Notes under the pieces: model-generated | Databases searched by the model: none | Seen by the model: the letters and a program-made list of their open reading frames with translations, nothing else | Told to the model about the DNA's origin: nothing | Shown here: positions 1-11,657 of the stretch, one piece after another | Numbering within the stretch: the stretch's first letter is position 1 | How the letters are laid out: each line of letters starts with the position of its first letter | Program-made: the position numbers and the translations under genes | Assembly (NCBI GenBank): GCA_009192285.1 | Contig: WBVU01000009.1 | Location: 1 to 64,000, forward strand | DNA: 64,000 nucleotides | Source of the DNA: Morchella semilibera | Taxonomy: Eukaryota; Ascomycota; Pezizomycetes; Pezizales; Morchellaceae | Reading direction: 5' to 3'

Positions 1-1675
1 AAACTGAAGAATGATGCGAAGAGAGTTGGAATCAAGGCTTTCGTAGGATGGCTGCCGACCGTCCTACTAGAGATCAACGATTGGCTCGCGGCCGAAGATG
101 AGGCCCCGAAACAAGATATTAATCTGGCTTGGTTGTCACTCAGAATCCAAGAGAGTACAAGACAGGCGAGGACACAGCTGAGAAGGGCACACGATGAGAT
201 GATGAATCCTTCTGAGTGCGGTACTTCGGGTTTGTTTCCCGGAAATAAATGCTCTGTAGTATATTTGTCCTTATGCTAATCGCTGTGGAATATTCACAGG
301 CGAAACAACGCTTTCGTTCGTCCTCTCCACTGGGCTTTACCTACCATCTAACAGCCATATGCTCAAGGAATTCACCCACTATGATATTGAAAAGTAATTC
401 TTTCTCCTTCTCATCCTTCTTTTCCCACACTAACAACTTCCAGCAAAATCACCAAAAACATTTTCCACAAGGCCTTGAACTCCGCATTGAAGACTCAAAA
501 GGTCTATATTACCTGCACCCACGACCACCAAAGCCGCAAGAAGCCGCACCACAACTCTGGTGACCCCGCTAGCAGCTGCAGTAAGGACAATACCGGACCT
601 GCAGACCTCAAGTCTTGCATAACTCTCACCTCAGAGCAGAGTCGTGCCAGGGGGCTTGGAGACGAACCGGTAGAGCTTGCTTGCTACATGTACAAGTGGG
701 CCACTCGTGGAGATAAGACTAGGCACTACAATGAGAGGCCTGCAGGAAGTGATACTTGGGAGGATGATTGGGGCGTTAATCCCAGGGTAGAATGTCCCTC
801 CCCAATTTTATTGAACCCACCCCACTAACCCAACGGGCTCACAGGATGTCATAACCTCCTCTGTTCGTAGCCACCTCGGCGCGCACGATGACACCTCTAT
901 TCTTGTCAGCCTAGACAAGCGTCCCTCCCCCGAGACCATCGCAGACCCATCCGCCGCTGGTGTCTTCACCATCCCTGTCTGCATCTCGCGCCATAATTGG
1001 AACAATGGTCTCCGTGACTTTGGACACTTCGACAAACTTAGCTCTAGCACTTCCAAGAAGAACCTTCCCTGTTCGTGTGGCTTCTGGGGAGACGAGACTG
1101 AGCAAGTATGGCGTAGTATGGGCATCTGGGACACTCACCAATCGTACTACCGTACGGATCTCTGTGCAAGCCAGAGAAAGAGACATATGAGTGATCCGTT
1201 GGAGATCTACGTCAACGACTGCCGCCTTGAATCCAGAAAGGGTGCCTTCAAGCCTAAGCTCGGAAAAGATGGACTATGTGACGTCGTCCTGAACGTCCTG
1301 GGTGAACTCCGCAAGAGGGGATACGAAGAAGATTTGGACCCCGAGATTAGGGGTTTCATATACTGCCGTATCAACAACGACAAAAGCTGCAAGAAGCTTA
1401 ATCTGGACCTCAACGAGCCGTTTAATACCATCTTCGACGAGGTTGCGGATAGACCCTATGTCAAAGAGCCACCGGTCGTGGAATCAGCTGTACATGCTGG
1501 TAGGGCATTAGACATCGCCGATAACCTTTACGGGATGAGTCTGAAGCTGGCATTGACGGCTGAGTTTGAGGATAAAATCGAGAAGGAGGGCGAGAAGGAG
1601 GGCGAGAAGGCATCTGTTTCCAAGGTACCAGCCCCGACAAGGACTTTTGTACATGGAGCAGCTGGGAAATTATAG
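1..1675 (+). CDS. hypothetical protein, 5' partial, four visible exons
   Basis: I do not recognise this protein family. Coding sequence is open from base 1, so the 5' end lies outside the window. Exons that keep one frame are 1-220, 300-393, 444-786 and 845-1675. The introns are 221-299, 394-443 and 787-844, all GT..AG, with branch-like gctaat or ctaac shortly before the acceptors. About 495 residues are visible. The first exon is amphipathic and helical (WLPTVLLEINDWLAAEDE). The middle holds scattered cysteines, including CSCGFWGDE in the last exon. The C-terminus is charged, with a tandem KEGEKEGEK encoded by a 12-bp repeat near 1585-1608. There is no signal peptide or membrane segment in the visible part. 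The single exonic TACATGTA of the window (685-692) lies in exon 3. The exon structure is fairly secure; the function is unknown. Confidence 0.75.
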
Positions 1676-2232
1676 CCCGTAGTTAAATTTGAATCAAGTT
1701 TTTTTTTACCTCCATATTGTTTTGGGCATTGTTGGCCGGTTGTTGTGTACAGTCTCTGCTTCGTCGAATGATACGAATTAAAGACTGTCCTAACTTCGAC
1801 TGACCAAGGGATGATATTATTCTTGAAGATGATAAGTGAAAACAAGACAAAAGACTGCTTAAGTAGCTAGAGATGACATTGGTGCGGACACCTGTAGTAA
1901 TGGCTAAACGCTACGTTTCCTCACGGCGCTTACATGCAACAGGCTCGATATTCTAGTGTCGCGACCACTATCAAAGCTAGACCTAGTCAATTTTTTCCAT
2001 TTGTATTTCCATTTACTATATGTATTTATTATATAGCTCCGCCTGATGCAATTGGACATATATAAATTACTTCTCAACTTTTGGACATGGTGGCCAGTAG
2101 CTACGAAATTTGTGGTTTTTGTCGCCGTTGCATCACTTTGAGGACCCCCGGGGTACATGTATGTTATACTAACCCAGGACGGCGTGGCGCGGGGATAGGT
2201 TTTGTTTAGTCCCTGTATGAAAGTATGAATTA

Positions 2233-2556
2233 GAGCGTATTTACGAAGTGTCAAAACCCACAATTTACACTTTGCCATATTAAAAAGTGGGTTGCCGAAA
2301 CTGTCAGTTCTGACTAGGCCCACAGGTGGGGGATGTAGGATACGCCTGGATATGTTACTATACTGTTGTGTAGTTCATATCCATCCAGCGTATTCACAGT
2401 AAGCGTGAAGAATTAATTTATCTATTGGGGTTTTTCTTATATCCTCCTGATGTAGTTAATTTTAGCGTAACTGAGGGCGAAATAGTCAATTTTGCCTCTC
2501 GCAACCGTCATTCTTAAAGTGTCAATTGTTGAATTTGACACTTGGTAAATACGCTC
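2233..2556. mobile_element. MITE-like element, 324 bp, TA target duplication
   Basis: The left end GAGCGTATTTACGAAGTGTC is repeated inverted at the right end as GAGCGTATTTACCAAGTGTC. The inverted similarity continues for about 45 bp per arm (left about 2233-2277, right about 2512-2556). Both ends abut TA (2231-2232 and 2557-2558), the duplication made by Tc1/mariner-superfamily insertion. The interior has no coding potential. It is therefore a non-autonomous element; the superfamily is inferred from the TA alone. Confidence 0.7.
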
Positions 2557-2583
2557 TATTAAAAAAAAAAAGACGTGGCGCGG

Positions 2584-2618
2584 GGGCTGAAATTCAGTGC
2601 TTATACCACCGGCGGTAA
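2584..2618 (-). repeat. relic of the MITE family at 30647-30987
   Basis: Read on the minus strand, this 35-bp piece is close to 30675-30709, the inner part of that element's left arm. Both contain the shared core AAGCACTGAA(T/C)TTCAGCCC. It ends abruptly beside the 2233-2556 element, so it is probably a broken copy. Confidence 0.5.
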
Positions 2619-3238
2619 TTATAATGTATACATATACGTTATATACATGTACCCAGGCAGGGGAAAGTCTATCCAGAACTTGCCAGTTGTAACAGGCCAG
2701 TACATGTAGTTCCCTGGAGGTTTCCGACAACGTACAGTTTATTAGTAGAGTACAACGCTGTACTCCGGTGTCAAGGGTAAGTGAGTAGAACGTAGCAACG
2801 CAAACCGCACCGCCGTGTTCTAATCACTTACCCTTGTCACCGTAGTACATGTATCTACAAGCTAGGACGAGGCAATTGAATTATTAAAAGCACTCATATA
2901 TTACTATACACATCCCTGGAGAGGTTCATCATCAGATATAGTATTGGTCAGCAAACTGAGAGTTAATTGCACCGATAATGCAAATAAGTCTACTAGCTAA
3001 CCCTAACTCACTCAAAGGTAGAGCGTTTTAATTTTTCCCACCAACGTATCTACCCCCGAAATACTTGGTTCTTGGCGACCGGTTTACGGGGCAGATCAAT
3101 TGCAATGATAGAGTTCAAACCAAACCAGTAGCAAATCTTGCCCAATCAAAGGCACAAAGCTGACCCACACCACAAAAAAACAAAATCTCAAATGCCCCAC
3201 CCCTCTTCAGCGTGTTTCACTATGAAACCGCTACTCTA

Positions 3239-3332
3239 CTTTGCTGAAAGAAAAAGTATGGTCCCAACCCGAACATCCCCAGTTGCTTTCTAGCTCACCT
3301 AGCCTAGAGACCATACTTTATTTTTCAGCAAG
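3239..3332. mobile_element. short MITE-like foldback, 94 bp
   Basis: The left arm CTTTGCTGAAAGAAAAAGTA and the inverted right arm CTTGCTGAAAAATAAAGTAT match over about 25 bp including TATGGTC, around a spacer of about 45 bp. TA flanks both sides (3237-3238 and 3333-3334). There is no coding content. This fits a tiny Tc1/mariner-type MITE, but it could be a simple hairpin. Confidence 0.55.
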
Positions 3333-3424
3333 TAAAAGGTACATGTAGTTTTAATTGTCACTCCTCTTCCAATCTCCGATTATTGCTCAGATTACCGCTA
3401 TACTTCGCATCCTTTAATCACCAT

Positions 3425-3565
3425 TCTCCCTACCCCCCCCCACCCCTCCTCTCTGCTCCTCCTCACTCCTTCTCTATCCTCCTTCTTCCCTTTCTTCCTT
3501 TTCTTTTTCTCTTTTTCCTTTTCTATCCACTCCTCTTTCTCTTCTCTTCTTTTCCCTTTCATAGA
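3425..3565. repeat. C/T-rich low-complexity block
   Basis: The plus strand is almost wholly pyrimidine, with runs of cctcctctc and tcttttcttt type. Open frames on both strands here are composition artefacts. Confidence 0.7.
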
Positions 3566-4273
3566 AACACAACAATTCCTTAAAGTCGCTCAATTCACGC
3601 GACCCTACCCGCAATCCTTCCCAACGATCCCCCCAATTTGCCATGTTAATCCTTATACCAGACTCTGCACAAAACACCAAGGGGACCCCAACGGCAACCG
3701 ACCGGTACTAGACAGTACTTCTCAGATCTTATGTTTGGTCTCAAGACCGCATGTCAAAGAATGCACCTATTTTGAATCTTAGCGGTTGATCATTGGCCCC
3801 TACTGAACAACCGACCACGTACTAATGGTACAAACTAACATGAAGAGCTCTAGGATTTAAAAGATTACCAGTTACACGGATTATAAACGACTGCAAATTC
3901 CCCCGTTCTACCTGGCCAACTGTTGACTTAAAGGGTACCCGCAAATAATAATCATATTGTTTTAATGAACGTTAATAACTCTTCTTCCTCCCGTCGATTT
4001 TTTTTTTCTTTTTTTACTTTTCCCCCTCTCACACCAAGTAAGATACCAAGATACATGTACTCAACCAAGAAATCAAATCAGTCACAAATTCAAGAACTAG
4101 AAAGGCACATGGCTCGATAGTAAATCTCAAAACATTTCGACCGTTTCATTTTGAAACTCCAAACCAGAAATCCTCACAAGATAAAAAAGAGACGGAAAAA
4201 AGAATCATAGCTGAAACAAGAAAATAACCTACCCAAAAGCAGTCTTACATATATCCAAGTCAAATACTCACGG

Positions 4274-6136
4274 TCAATTTCTCTGTCCCCAAGCCTCCTT
4301 CTCCTCCTCCAATAAATCAACGGCATCATCAACTCTTCCTTCAGCAATCTGAGAGTAAACCCTTAATCTCTCGAGTGCACTCTCGCTCTCATCTTCAGCG
4401 TATCCCATTTCGAGTAGACGTGCAACACATGCATCTACATCATTATCATTGTCACGAACATTCTTCCCCTGCTTCTCCTCTTGGTTCTTGGGGGAACTGC
4501 CTAGGATATTAGGGCTGGAATAGAAGTCCCAATCGCTCTCTTTATTCTCCGCTGTCTTGTCTTTCAATTTGCTTTCCCTTCTTCTTCTTCTAGGTTCAGC
4601 GAATGGATTGGTCTCAGTAGTTCCCTCGTGCCCACCAAAAAGGCTACTTCTAGCTCCTTTAGTAGCGAAAACACCCATCGAGCTTGCACGATGTAAACCG
4701 CGTGGGGAGAATGCGTCAATGGGCGCGGGGGGGGGAGGGGGGGGGATAAGAACGGCCGACGGCCACTGACCCGGAGTTGTACGTGATTGCGACTCCTTAA
4801 CATTGCGGGTATCTAAAACGGTTGGCTCCACAGTCGGAGAGGATTGTCTTGGAGGCGTCGCGAAGGGATTTTCCCCAACATCTATCAAGGGTTTCTTATC
4901 TTCCGATGGGGCTCGAAATTGGGTAGAAAACATTCGTCCGGTAGAGAAGTTCGGGACTGAGGCTTGCGACCTCAACCCCCCAGCATGTGCGCCAGAGGAG
5001 GCGAAGCCTGAAAGAGATGGGAAATGACGCATCACATGTCCAGCTGAGTGAATTGATGGAATACCAGCTGAATAACTTGGGGAAGCCCATCGCTCTCTGC
5101 TGTCTGGGACCGCTGGTGATGCGTGCACTGTGTGAGAGCGGCGGATAAATGGGTAAATAGGTGGAGTATTTCTGGCGTTTCCAGCATTTTCTCTTTGTTG
5201 GTCTCTGTTGGGTTCTTCGGCAATCTTTGTAACACGGAACTCGGCCCCCGAACTCTCGGCCACCATATCTGGGTTTATGAGATCATCGAAAAGATTGGTT
5301 CCACACCATTTAGGGCTAAGTGGAGGTGCAGGACGTGGTGGGGAGTGAAGAGTACGAGAGGGTGAAGATGAGGGGGGCAGCCCAGGAGTGGGAATGGGTT
5401 GACTGATATAGGCTGCTGGAGGTGGTGGTGGCGGTGGTGGTGGAGTTGGTGGCGGGGGGGGCGGAGGTGGAGGTGGTGGAGGAGGTGAGAAGTGGTGTGA
5501 TCCAGGCATCCCAGGATACTGTTGGCAAGGTGGCGGTGGACCTTCGCGGGGAGGCCCGCCGTGATAGCCATGGTGGGGCCCGCCATGAGGTGGTGGGGGA
5601 CCATGGTGCAGACCATGTGGTGACGGGGGACCGTTGTGAGGACCACTATAATGCGGCCCGGGCCTACCATGTCTAGGGTGTCTAGGATGGGACATATGAG
5701 GTCCTAGTAGCCAGGAATGTGGGTATGTACCAATTCTCGCGGGTCCATCAACATGTCCACCTTGAGGTCTGAGAGGGTCGAAAGGGCGGCGACGGCGGTG
5801 TCCATTACGTGATGATACGCCAGGAATATCCGGCTCATCGTCAGACGAAGAATCCGCGAGCGAGTTGGACTGTCGGGTTGTGGTACCAGCACCACTAGCG
5901 GGAATGTTCATAGCATCAACTGTGTTGCGGATCCCTTCCAATCCTAGATCTTGACTGGCCTGCTTGTTTTCAGACTGGGCTCCTTTCTCAGAGTCTGCTA
6001 CATCCTTTGGGGTCTCTTTCTCTTCACCCTTTGCCTTGGCCGGGCTTGCAGTCTCCTCACTTTCATCCGGTACTTCCTCTGCCTTTCCACTAACTGATCC
6101 AAGACCGCTCACCATCGGCCATCTATGTCGCCTCAT
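4274..6136 (-). CDS. UBA-domain protein with proline/histidine-rich middle
   Basis: Single exon of 620 codons from the ATG at 6134-6136; an in-frame TGA lies just upstream at 6155-6157. The C-terminal 45 residues (about 567-612) form a ubiquitin-associated domain: VDACVARLLEMGYAEDESES followed by helices ending VDDAVDLLEEE. The MGY loop and the three-helix spacing are typical of UBA domains, which bind ubiquitin. The N-terminal part is acidic and low complexity. The middle holds His/Pro/Gly-rich repeats and two long polyproline runs (about residues 215-245), which usually bind SH3, WW or profilin partners. No enzymatic domain or signal peptide is seen, so a cytoplasmic adaptor role is inferred. 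The upstream DNA is the long polypyrimidine region, so its transcript may have a purine-rich leader. A small extra 5' exon cannot be excluded. Confidence 0.75.
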   Translation of the reverse strand: MRRHRWPMVSGLGSVSGKAEEVPDESEETASPAKAKGEEKETPKDVADSEKGAQSENKQASQDLGLEGIRNTVDAMNIPASGAGTTTRQSNSLADSSSDDEPDIPGVSSRNGHRRRRPFDPLRPQGGHVDGPARIGTYPHSWLLGPHMSHPRHPRHGRPGPHYSGPHNGPPSPHGLHHGPPPPHGGPHHGYHGGPPREGPPPPCQQYPGMPGSHHFSPPPPPPPPPPPPPTPPPPPPPPPAAYISQPIPTPGLPPSSSPSRTLHSPPRPAPPLSPKWCGTNLFDDLINPDMVAESSGAEFRVTKIAEEPNRDQQRENAGNARNTPPIYPFIRRSHTVHASPAVPDSRERWASPSYSAGIPSIHSAGHVMRHFPSLSGFASSGAHAGGLRSQASVPNFSTGRMFSTQFRAPSEDKKPLIDVGENPFATPPRQSSPTVEPTVLDTRNVKESQSRTTPGQWPSAVLIPPPPPPAPIDAFSPRGLHRASSMGVFATKGARSSLFGGHEGTTETNPFAEPRRRRRESKLKDKTAENKESDWDFYSSPNILGSSPKNQEEKQGKNVRDNDNDVDACVARLLEMGYAEDESESALERLRVYSQIAEGRVDDAVDLLEEEKEAWGQRN

Positions 6137-6139
6137 CAA

Positions 6140-9100
6140 CCCTCTTCCCTTGGCTCACACGCCCACGCTCCCTGCTAACGCTAATATCGCCCATATCCAG
6201 CCTCAGCCACTCTCCCTCATCCTTTCTTCCTCATGGCCTCTCCCTATCACGTGTTCTCAGTAATTTAATCTTTCTATCTTATTCCCTGTAAGCCTGGGCT
6301 TCTGTTCATCTCCTGTGCGGCCTCCCTCTGCAGCTCTCAGTCCTCTCTCTATAGATGCGCGCTCTCCTATCCTGTATGCTTGCGAAAGCTGATATGACCT
6401 CTTAATATGCAGTGAGTGAGTGCTGTTGAGTGTCTCTTCTTAACAGTTTGGTTGACGTTGTGACTCGATGGAAGTATCATTCGTCTTAAGTTCAATAGCT
6501 AACTTTACGCTCCGACGTTTCTGTGCAATTGGGTGGGTGTGGGGGACGAACATCGTGCGTTGCTTCCTAAAGTCAACTCACTCTTTTCGCTGGTTAGTAG
6601 CTCTGCTCTCTATGTTGTTTCGGTCCTGTCATGGTTCTCTAGCGTGGATACCGTCTCTACACAGGAGAATCGTGCGCATCTTTCTCCTTTCCAACGGGAC
6701 GTGCATGTACGTGCACCCGATCTTGTAGTCTTTGGAAAATTTTCAATTCTCTCTCGAGTCAATGTTCCTATAGTACTGGGTTCTCTCGTGTTTATGCTCA
6801 TCATAGGTGTCTTTTCTCGTCTGGCTTTCTGGTTCGTTTATCTTTTTCTCCCGTGGCGGGCTTCTCTTGTCAGTTTTCTGCTCTTCTATTTTTCTCTCTA
6901 TATACTTCCTTTCATACTTATGTTCGTCTCTTTCTCTTGTTAGATTATTCTGGTAGCACTCTTCTTGGCCTGTTCTCTCCTCTTTCTCTTCATATATCTT
7001 TTTACTCTTTTATTTTCTCTCCTTCTCTTCTTTTTCCTCTCTACCTCTTTCCTTTTTGGCTTCTCGGTCTTATGCTCTGGTCTCTTATCTGGCTTGTGAT
7101 TCATACTCTCTCTCCTTTTTTTCGTCATTTCTGCTTTCCTCTTGTGCAGCGTCGCTCTTCGTTTCATAGTCCTGTTATGGGAGGTGCGATGGCCAAAAGA
7201 TCGAAGTGTCTTATGAACTATGGTGGCACTGATGCGGCTGTAAGTTCTTCTTTCCATACCCTGCTCACGTCGCGACAAGTGCTCTAATCCCGTCTTTGAT
7301 ATACCAGAACTCCTCTTCCCTACACTACTTCTATCGTTTTTATCTTTATCCTTGTATCGGTCGATCTTTAACTTTTCCTTCCAGCTATCTTTTCTCGTGT
7401 TTGCTATCTCATTTTTCATCTCTCATAAGCCGTGATATGCTTACCTTATGTCCACTCTTTATACTTCTCTTCTATCTATTCTTTATCTTTATTCTTCTTA
7501 TAATGTAATATACAATAATGTGTGCGTATATGTATATATTGTGATTCCTGAATCATACTCTCTTTTCTCTTTTCTTTATCTATCTTCTCTATTTGTGTTT
7601 TACATATATACTATATAATCTTCACATCCTCTCTACGTACATTAATGAATCGTCTAATCACTACTCGTCTTCTCTACGGATACTCAAAAATCAAGACGAT
7701 CTTTAAGAGATTATGAGTATTTATTTCCTCAATGTTGGCTCTTATCTTTCTATTTTGTATCTGTACCTCTTCTCTCTTCTCTTCTCTATCTCATCTATCG
7801 CCGTACACTTAGCTTCAACTAATCGCCTCCGGTATGTCTTATGTGACAATAACGTTTGCTTCGTACTCGTGAGATTTCATTGTCTATGTCTGATCGTCTG
7901 GCCCAACCCTCATCCTGGCCCAGCAGATCTGTATTATCTTCTCTACCGATCTCCTAGCAATCGAAGTCACGGACATGAAAAAGTCTGTTAGCATGGTTGG
8001 TCGGTACTTTTTTCTGTTCGCTTATTCTTCTCGATCTGCTGTGCTCCTGATACGCTTCTCTAACTCGTACATCTGGACATACATAATCACCCCCGATCTT
8101 CTACTTAGCTCTAACTGTCTCTCTATAGTTGTACTTTCACCGACTATAAGAAACCTCACGTCCTCTTGGCCTTTATGCGCTATCGTCTAATTTTCGACGG
8201 GTACCTTACTGCGGCTTCGGGTCACTCTGTACTATTGAAAACAACGCTTCAACAAACACAGGGGGGGCGTGGCGGGAAGGAATGAGTTTGAAAGGAAGCT
8301 TGAACGAAGTTGTAAAGATAAATCGGCCAATTGTGCGGGCGGGGGAGGGCTGCGTAACGCGATCTCATCCGGCTATGTCATTGGTCTCTTCTTCTGGCTT
8401 TCTTCCTGTGGGTTGACTGGTACAGCTGTTAGTAGGACTTCTTTTTCCTATCTCTCTACTCCTTCTCCTTCTCGGTTACTGGATTTGTCTTCGCTTCATG
8501 CTCTCAACTGCTCATTTTCTCGGAAAGCTCTCGGGTACTGTCAAAGGTGCCCGCGCCGCGCTCCTCTTTCTTCGTCCATCTCTATCTATTTAGCTCGTTT
8601 GTGCTCTTTGTATTCTTGCTGTATGCTCCATCATGTCTTTTGCTCACTTGTGTGGCTGTGTAGTACAATGTACAGTACTTGCTTAAGAAAACACTACTCG
8701 ATTCTCTTTATATTCATCTCTTGTTCTCGATATTCTTCTTCTTCCTTTCTCTTTGTTATTCTTTTCCTCCTGTTTCTATTTTTTACTTTTCTCTCATTTG
8801 GTGTCCTTCCTGGTTCTGGCTGCGTCCTACATGTTGTCTCTTCTTGCTTCTCTACTTCCGCTGTTCTTTATACATATCTCTAGTACCGTATCTTGTGCTT
8901 CAAGGCCTCTTTTATTTCCTGTTTCTCCCTCCTCTCTCTTCTCTAACTCTTCTCTTCGTACTCCTCTTAATCTTAATATTGTTCTCTGCATTCTCTCTTC
9001 CTGTGTTCCCTCTCTATTCCCTTCGTGATGCGTTGTCTCTTCTATCACTTTTTTTTCCTCCCTTTCTTGTTCGTATGGCTTCCTCTTTATACACTGCTAT

Positions 9101-9150
9101 CTTAACTTTATTAGCGTCATCAAATACGGTAGAAGATACCAGTTTCTTAT
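6140..9150. repeat. 3-kb strand-asymmetric polypyrimidine region
   Basis: Over about 3 kb the plus strand is dominated by C and T in irregular ctcttttctc, tctatctt and ttcttcct patterns. It is not a simple tandem repeat. Many overlapping plus-strand frames rich in Ser, Leu and Phe are by-products of the composition and are not called as genes. TACATGTA is absent from this zone although it is common on both sides. The region adjoins the 5' end of the UBA-domain gene, so part of it may be promoter or leader. Confidence 0.65.
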
Positions 9151-10261
9151 GATGGATAAGGGCAAAATTGAGACTTTAAACGAACGCTAGTCTCTGTGTG
9201 AAGAGAGTGGTTGCCATTGGTCCCTTCCAGTGGAATAATACGGTATGGCAAACGGGCACTGAGTCTTTGATCAGGTTTTCTAGTTGGGATCTGGCATGAA
9301 CACGTAGCGGTGGGTTGATAGGTAAGCACATGAAGTATGTATGCTTTGAGACAAAGTTATAACCTACCGTAAAGGATATGTACCCGTTTCTGCGAGTGAG
9401 ATGTTATGAACGTCAATGGCACATGGAAGCTAGGCATATCATCATTGAGGTCTAGGCAAGCTTCAAGCTGAATTGGGGTATTGAGGAGAGTTACATATAA
9501 GTACATGTAGTTATTGTCATGAAAATCTCTATGCTGACATAAGTATGGGTGATGTTATACACCGCGGTTAATCCGGTGGGTGGTCCCAAAAGCTCCGGTG
9601 AATTACTAAACTTAAATTTAGACGCTCTCACGGGGATTTCTGGTTTGTTTCCATCCAGAGGACACTAGCTAAATTCACAAGAATAAGTACATGTAGGTTC
9701 GAAATATCACATGAAGCTCAAACAACTGTATCCATTTGGAAATCGGTTTTAGTACCTTTCGGCGTTGCAATAGAAAAATCCCCACACCCCGTGGTACCCG
9801 TCTAAATGGAGTAAAGATGATATGCCAGATATATCCTGAGTAACAGATCGCTCAGATAGATTGTCTTATGGTGGGAATAGACCAGATATAGCTACTCTAC
9901 TAGCGGAAAGGGGATTACATAATATTATCCTACCAGACTTTGCTATGTGCAGCGCCTACATGTACTCATAGGTAGAGTGCTGTAGGTATACTCTACCTAG
10001 AGTAACGTGGTAATTTTTATTTACCCCAACCACTAGCCAGGTCACGAAGGAAAACGCTGTGTTCGGAGATAAGGTGATAATTAGGGCACAGTAACTTCAC
10101 GTACTCCACTACCCCACTACTCTACACACCTCTTACATACGGAAAGCATCGGATAATTTACAATACCTCGCTTTGTACATCTGTGTTAGGTATCCGATAG
10201 TAATGGTTCTGCGGCTCTTGATTGGCTGGTTGGTTGGTGCCCATGATGACAGTAAATATCG
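9151..10261. other. intergenic, nothing coding seen
   Basis: Mixed-composition sequence with three TACATGTA copies (9502, 9688, 9957). No supported gene, RNA or clear element. Confidence 0.5.
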
Positions 10262-10603
10262 ACATCAACTCCAGAAGTCACAGACGAGACAGTCGCCGCA
10301 ATGAGGTAAGAACAACTCTACGCCCAGGGTTTGATGTATTCTTTCCCCATTCAGAACTGCAAATGATGTGGCGTATCTGTCAGGGCTCGAGGCTAATGTT
10401 TTCATAGGGCATCGAAAATTGCAATTTCTGACACTCGAGCAAGGGCGGCAATATATCCTGGTCCAGGAAATATGCTACATGTAGGCATGCCTGCCAAAGG
10501 AGAGCTCTATGACCCGCATGAATTACTCTACGATGAGCTTCGTGAGGATTTTAGAGTCAAGTCAAAGGCAGTTGGAGGAATTCTCCAAGTTTGGTACGCA
10601 TAA
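10262..10603 (+). pseudogene. possible gene fragment, two exons, unknown family
   Basis: Two pieces join in frame across a good 102-nt intron (10306-10407, gtaaga..catag): 10262-10305 (possibly starting at an acceptor ending at 10274) and 10408-10603, ending in TAA. The second exon reads like conserved protein, with segments RAAIYPGPGNMLHVGMPAKG and ELYDPHELLYDELREDF. I do not recognise the family. No start codon is visible: an in-frame TAA lies just upstream at 10253-10255 and no earlier exon was found. It could be the end of a gene with unrecognised 5' exons or a relic. A TACATGTA copy (10476-10483) lies inside the second piece, unlike in the firm genes, which argues for a relic. Confidence 0.35.
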
Positions 10604-11657
10604 ATAACGGATGCAGGTACGTACATACGTCTCCGGAATACAAGGCCCCTCACCTGGAAGAAGGCACATGCTTCAGCTACCTAAGTGTTTACCATCTGCG
10701 CCAGGTTATGTCTATGCGCTGTAGATTTCCGAGTGGACATGAAACTCTAGCAAACAGTGGCTCCAGCCCCAGTTTCGGCAAATTGTTAATTATAATGGCA
10801 ACACATTGATAGGTGAGTTCTTCTCGGTTATCGCAAGCCACCTCGGCACCGACTCTCTCTATGCGCCGTAAGGCAGGTAATGACCCCTAAAGCAGGAAAG
10901 CCCAGCATCATATGTATTGACCGGAATTCCCGTTTTCTAAACCGAGTTCCTTCTCTAGTTTGTCCTCAAGAAGGCGTTGCACTGCCTACTGCTGCCTCAA
11001 TCATTCGTTTCTGCTCGTTTCTCTGTTCTATTCTGTTCTGTTCCTTTTTTTTATTTTTTTTTATTTGATATTTACATTCCAACCCCGCCGATCGCGAGCT
11101 TTAATCACAGGCGATTGTTGATCCTTCGTTCGGGCCATTTTTCCGGATCAGTATCCAGTCTCCGGGAGACATTAATTGCGCTCTTTAGCTCATGGAAAAC
11201 CTTACAGATATCCGGTTTCATTAATACTCACTCAGATTCAGTCTCCTTCTTTTTATTCTTTTAATACCCCAGTCTACCCCGCGTAACTAGTAGCTCATCG
11301 GGTTCTGGAAACGCAGTTGATACTCTAGGTGATACGCTGGACGGATTTAACACCTGCAAGCACGCGAGGCGCGCGAGAGTTCAACCAGCTGGAGTAGAGT
11401 ACAGATACACCACCTCCTCTAAGATCTCAAGTGGAGGAACACATTCATCCATCTGCAGGCTGTGCCACAGTAGGCGATTGAGTGACAGCTACCACCATCG
11501 GAAATTTTTAATATTCCTTTTTTCCCTTTTTCATTTCTTTTTTTCTTCTCGGATACTTATCCAGACAACGGCCGGCCCAGATTACATCGGCTTTTTCTTG
11601 GGGGCCACATCTAAAAGGTCCACCTATATATTGAGAGAAATCCTCTTTTAGTCAGTC
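10604..11657. other. intergenic; upstream region of the coiled-coil gene
   Basis: No gene seen. The last 150 bp are rich in T/C runs. A TATATA-like stretch (about 11624-11631) lies about 30 bp before the ATG of the next gene and could be its TATA box or leader. Confidence 0.4.

Larger units (their letters stand above)
1676..4273. other. intergenic, 2.6 kb
   Basis: No gene is supported. The stretch holds two TA-flanked inverted-repeat elements, a relic of a third repeat family, a C/T-rich low-complexity block and six copies of TACATGTA. Open frames here are short and have random-looking composition. Confidence 0.6.

Noticed and set aside
6137-6139. Start of the UBA-domain gene at a TTG
   Set aside because: The next codon is ATG (6134-6136), the normal eukaryotic start.
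6468-9152. Overlapping plus-strand open frames up to 204 codons
   Set aside because: They are rich in Ser, Leu and Phe because the DNA is polypyrimidine; several frames are open at once, and none shows a domain or splice structure.
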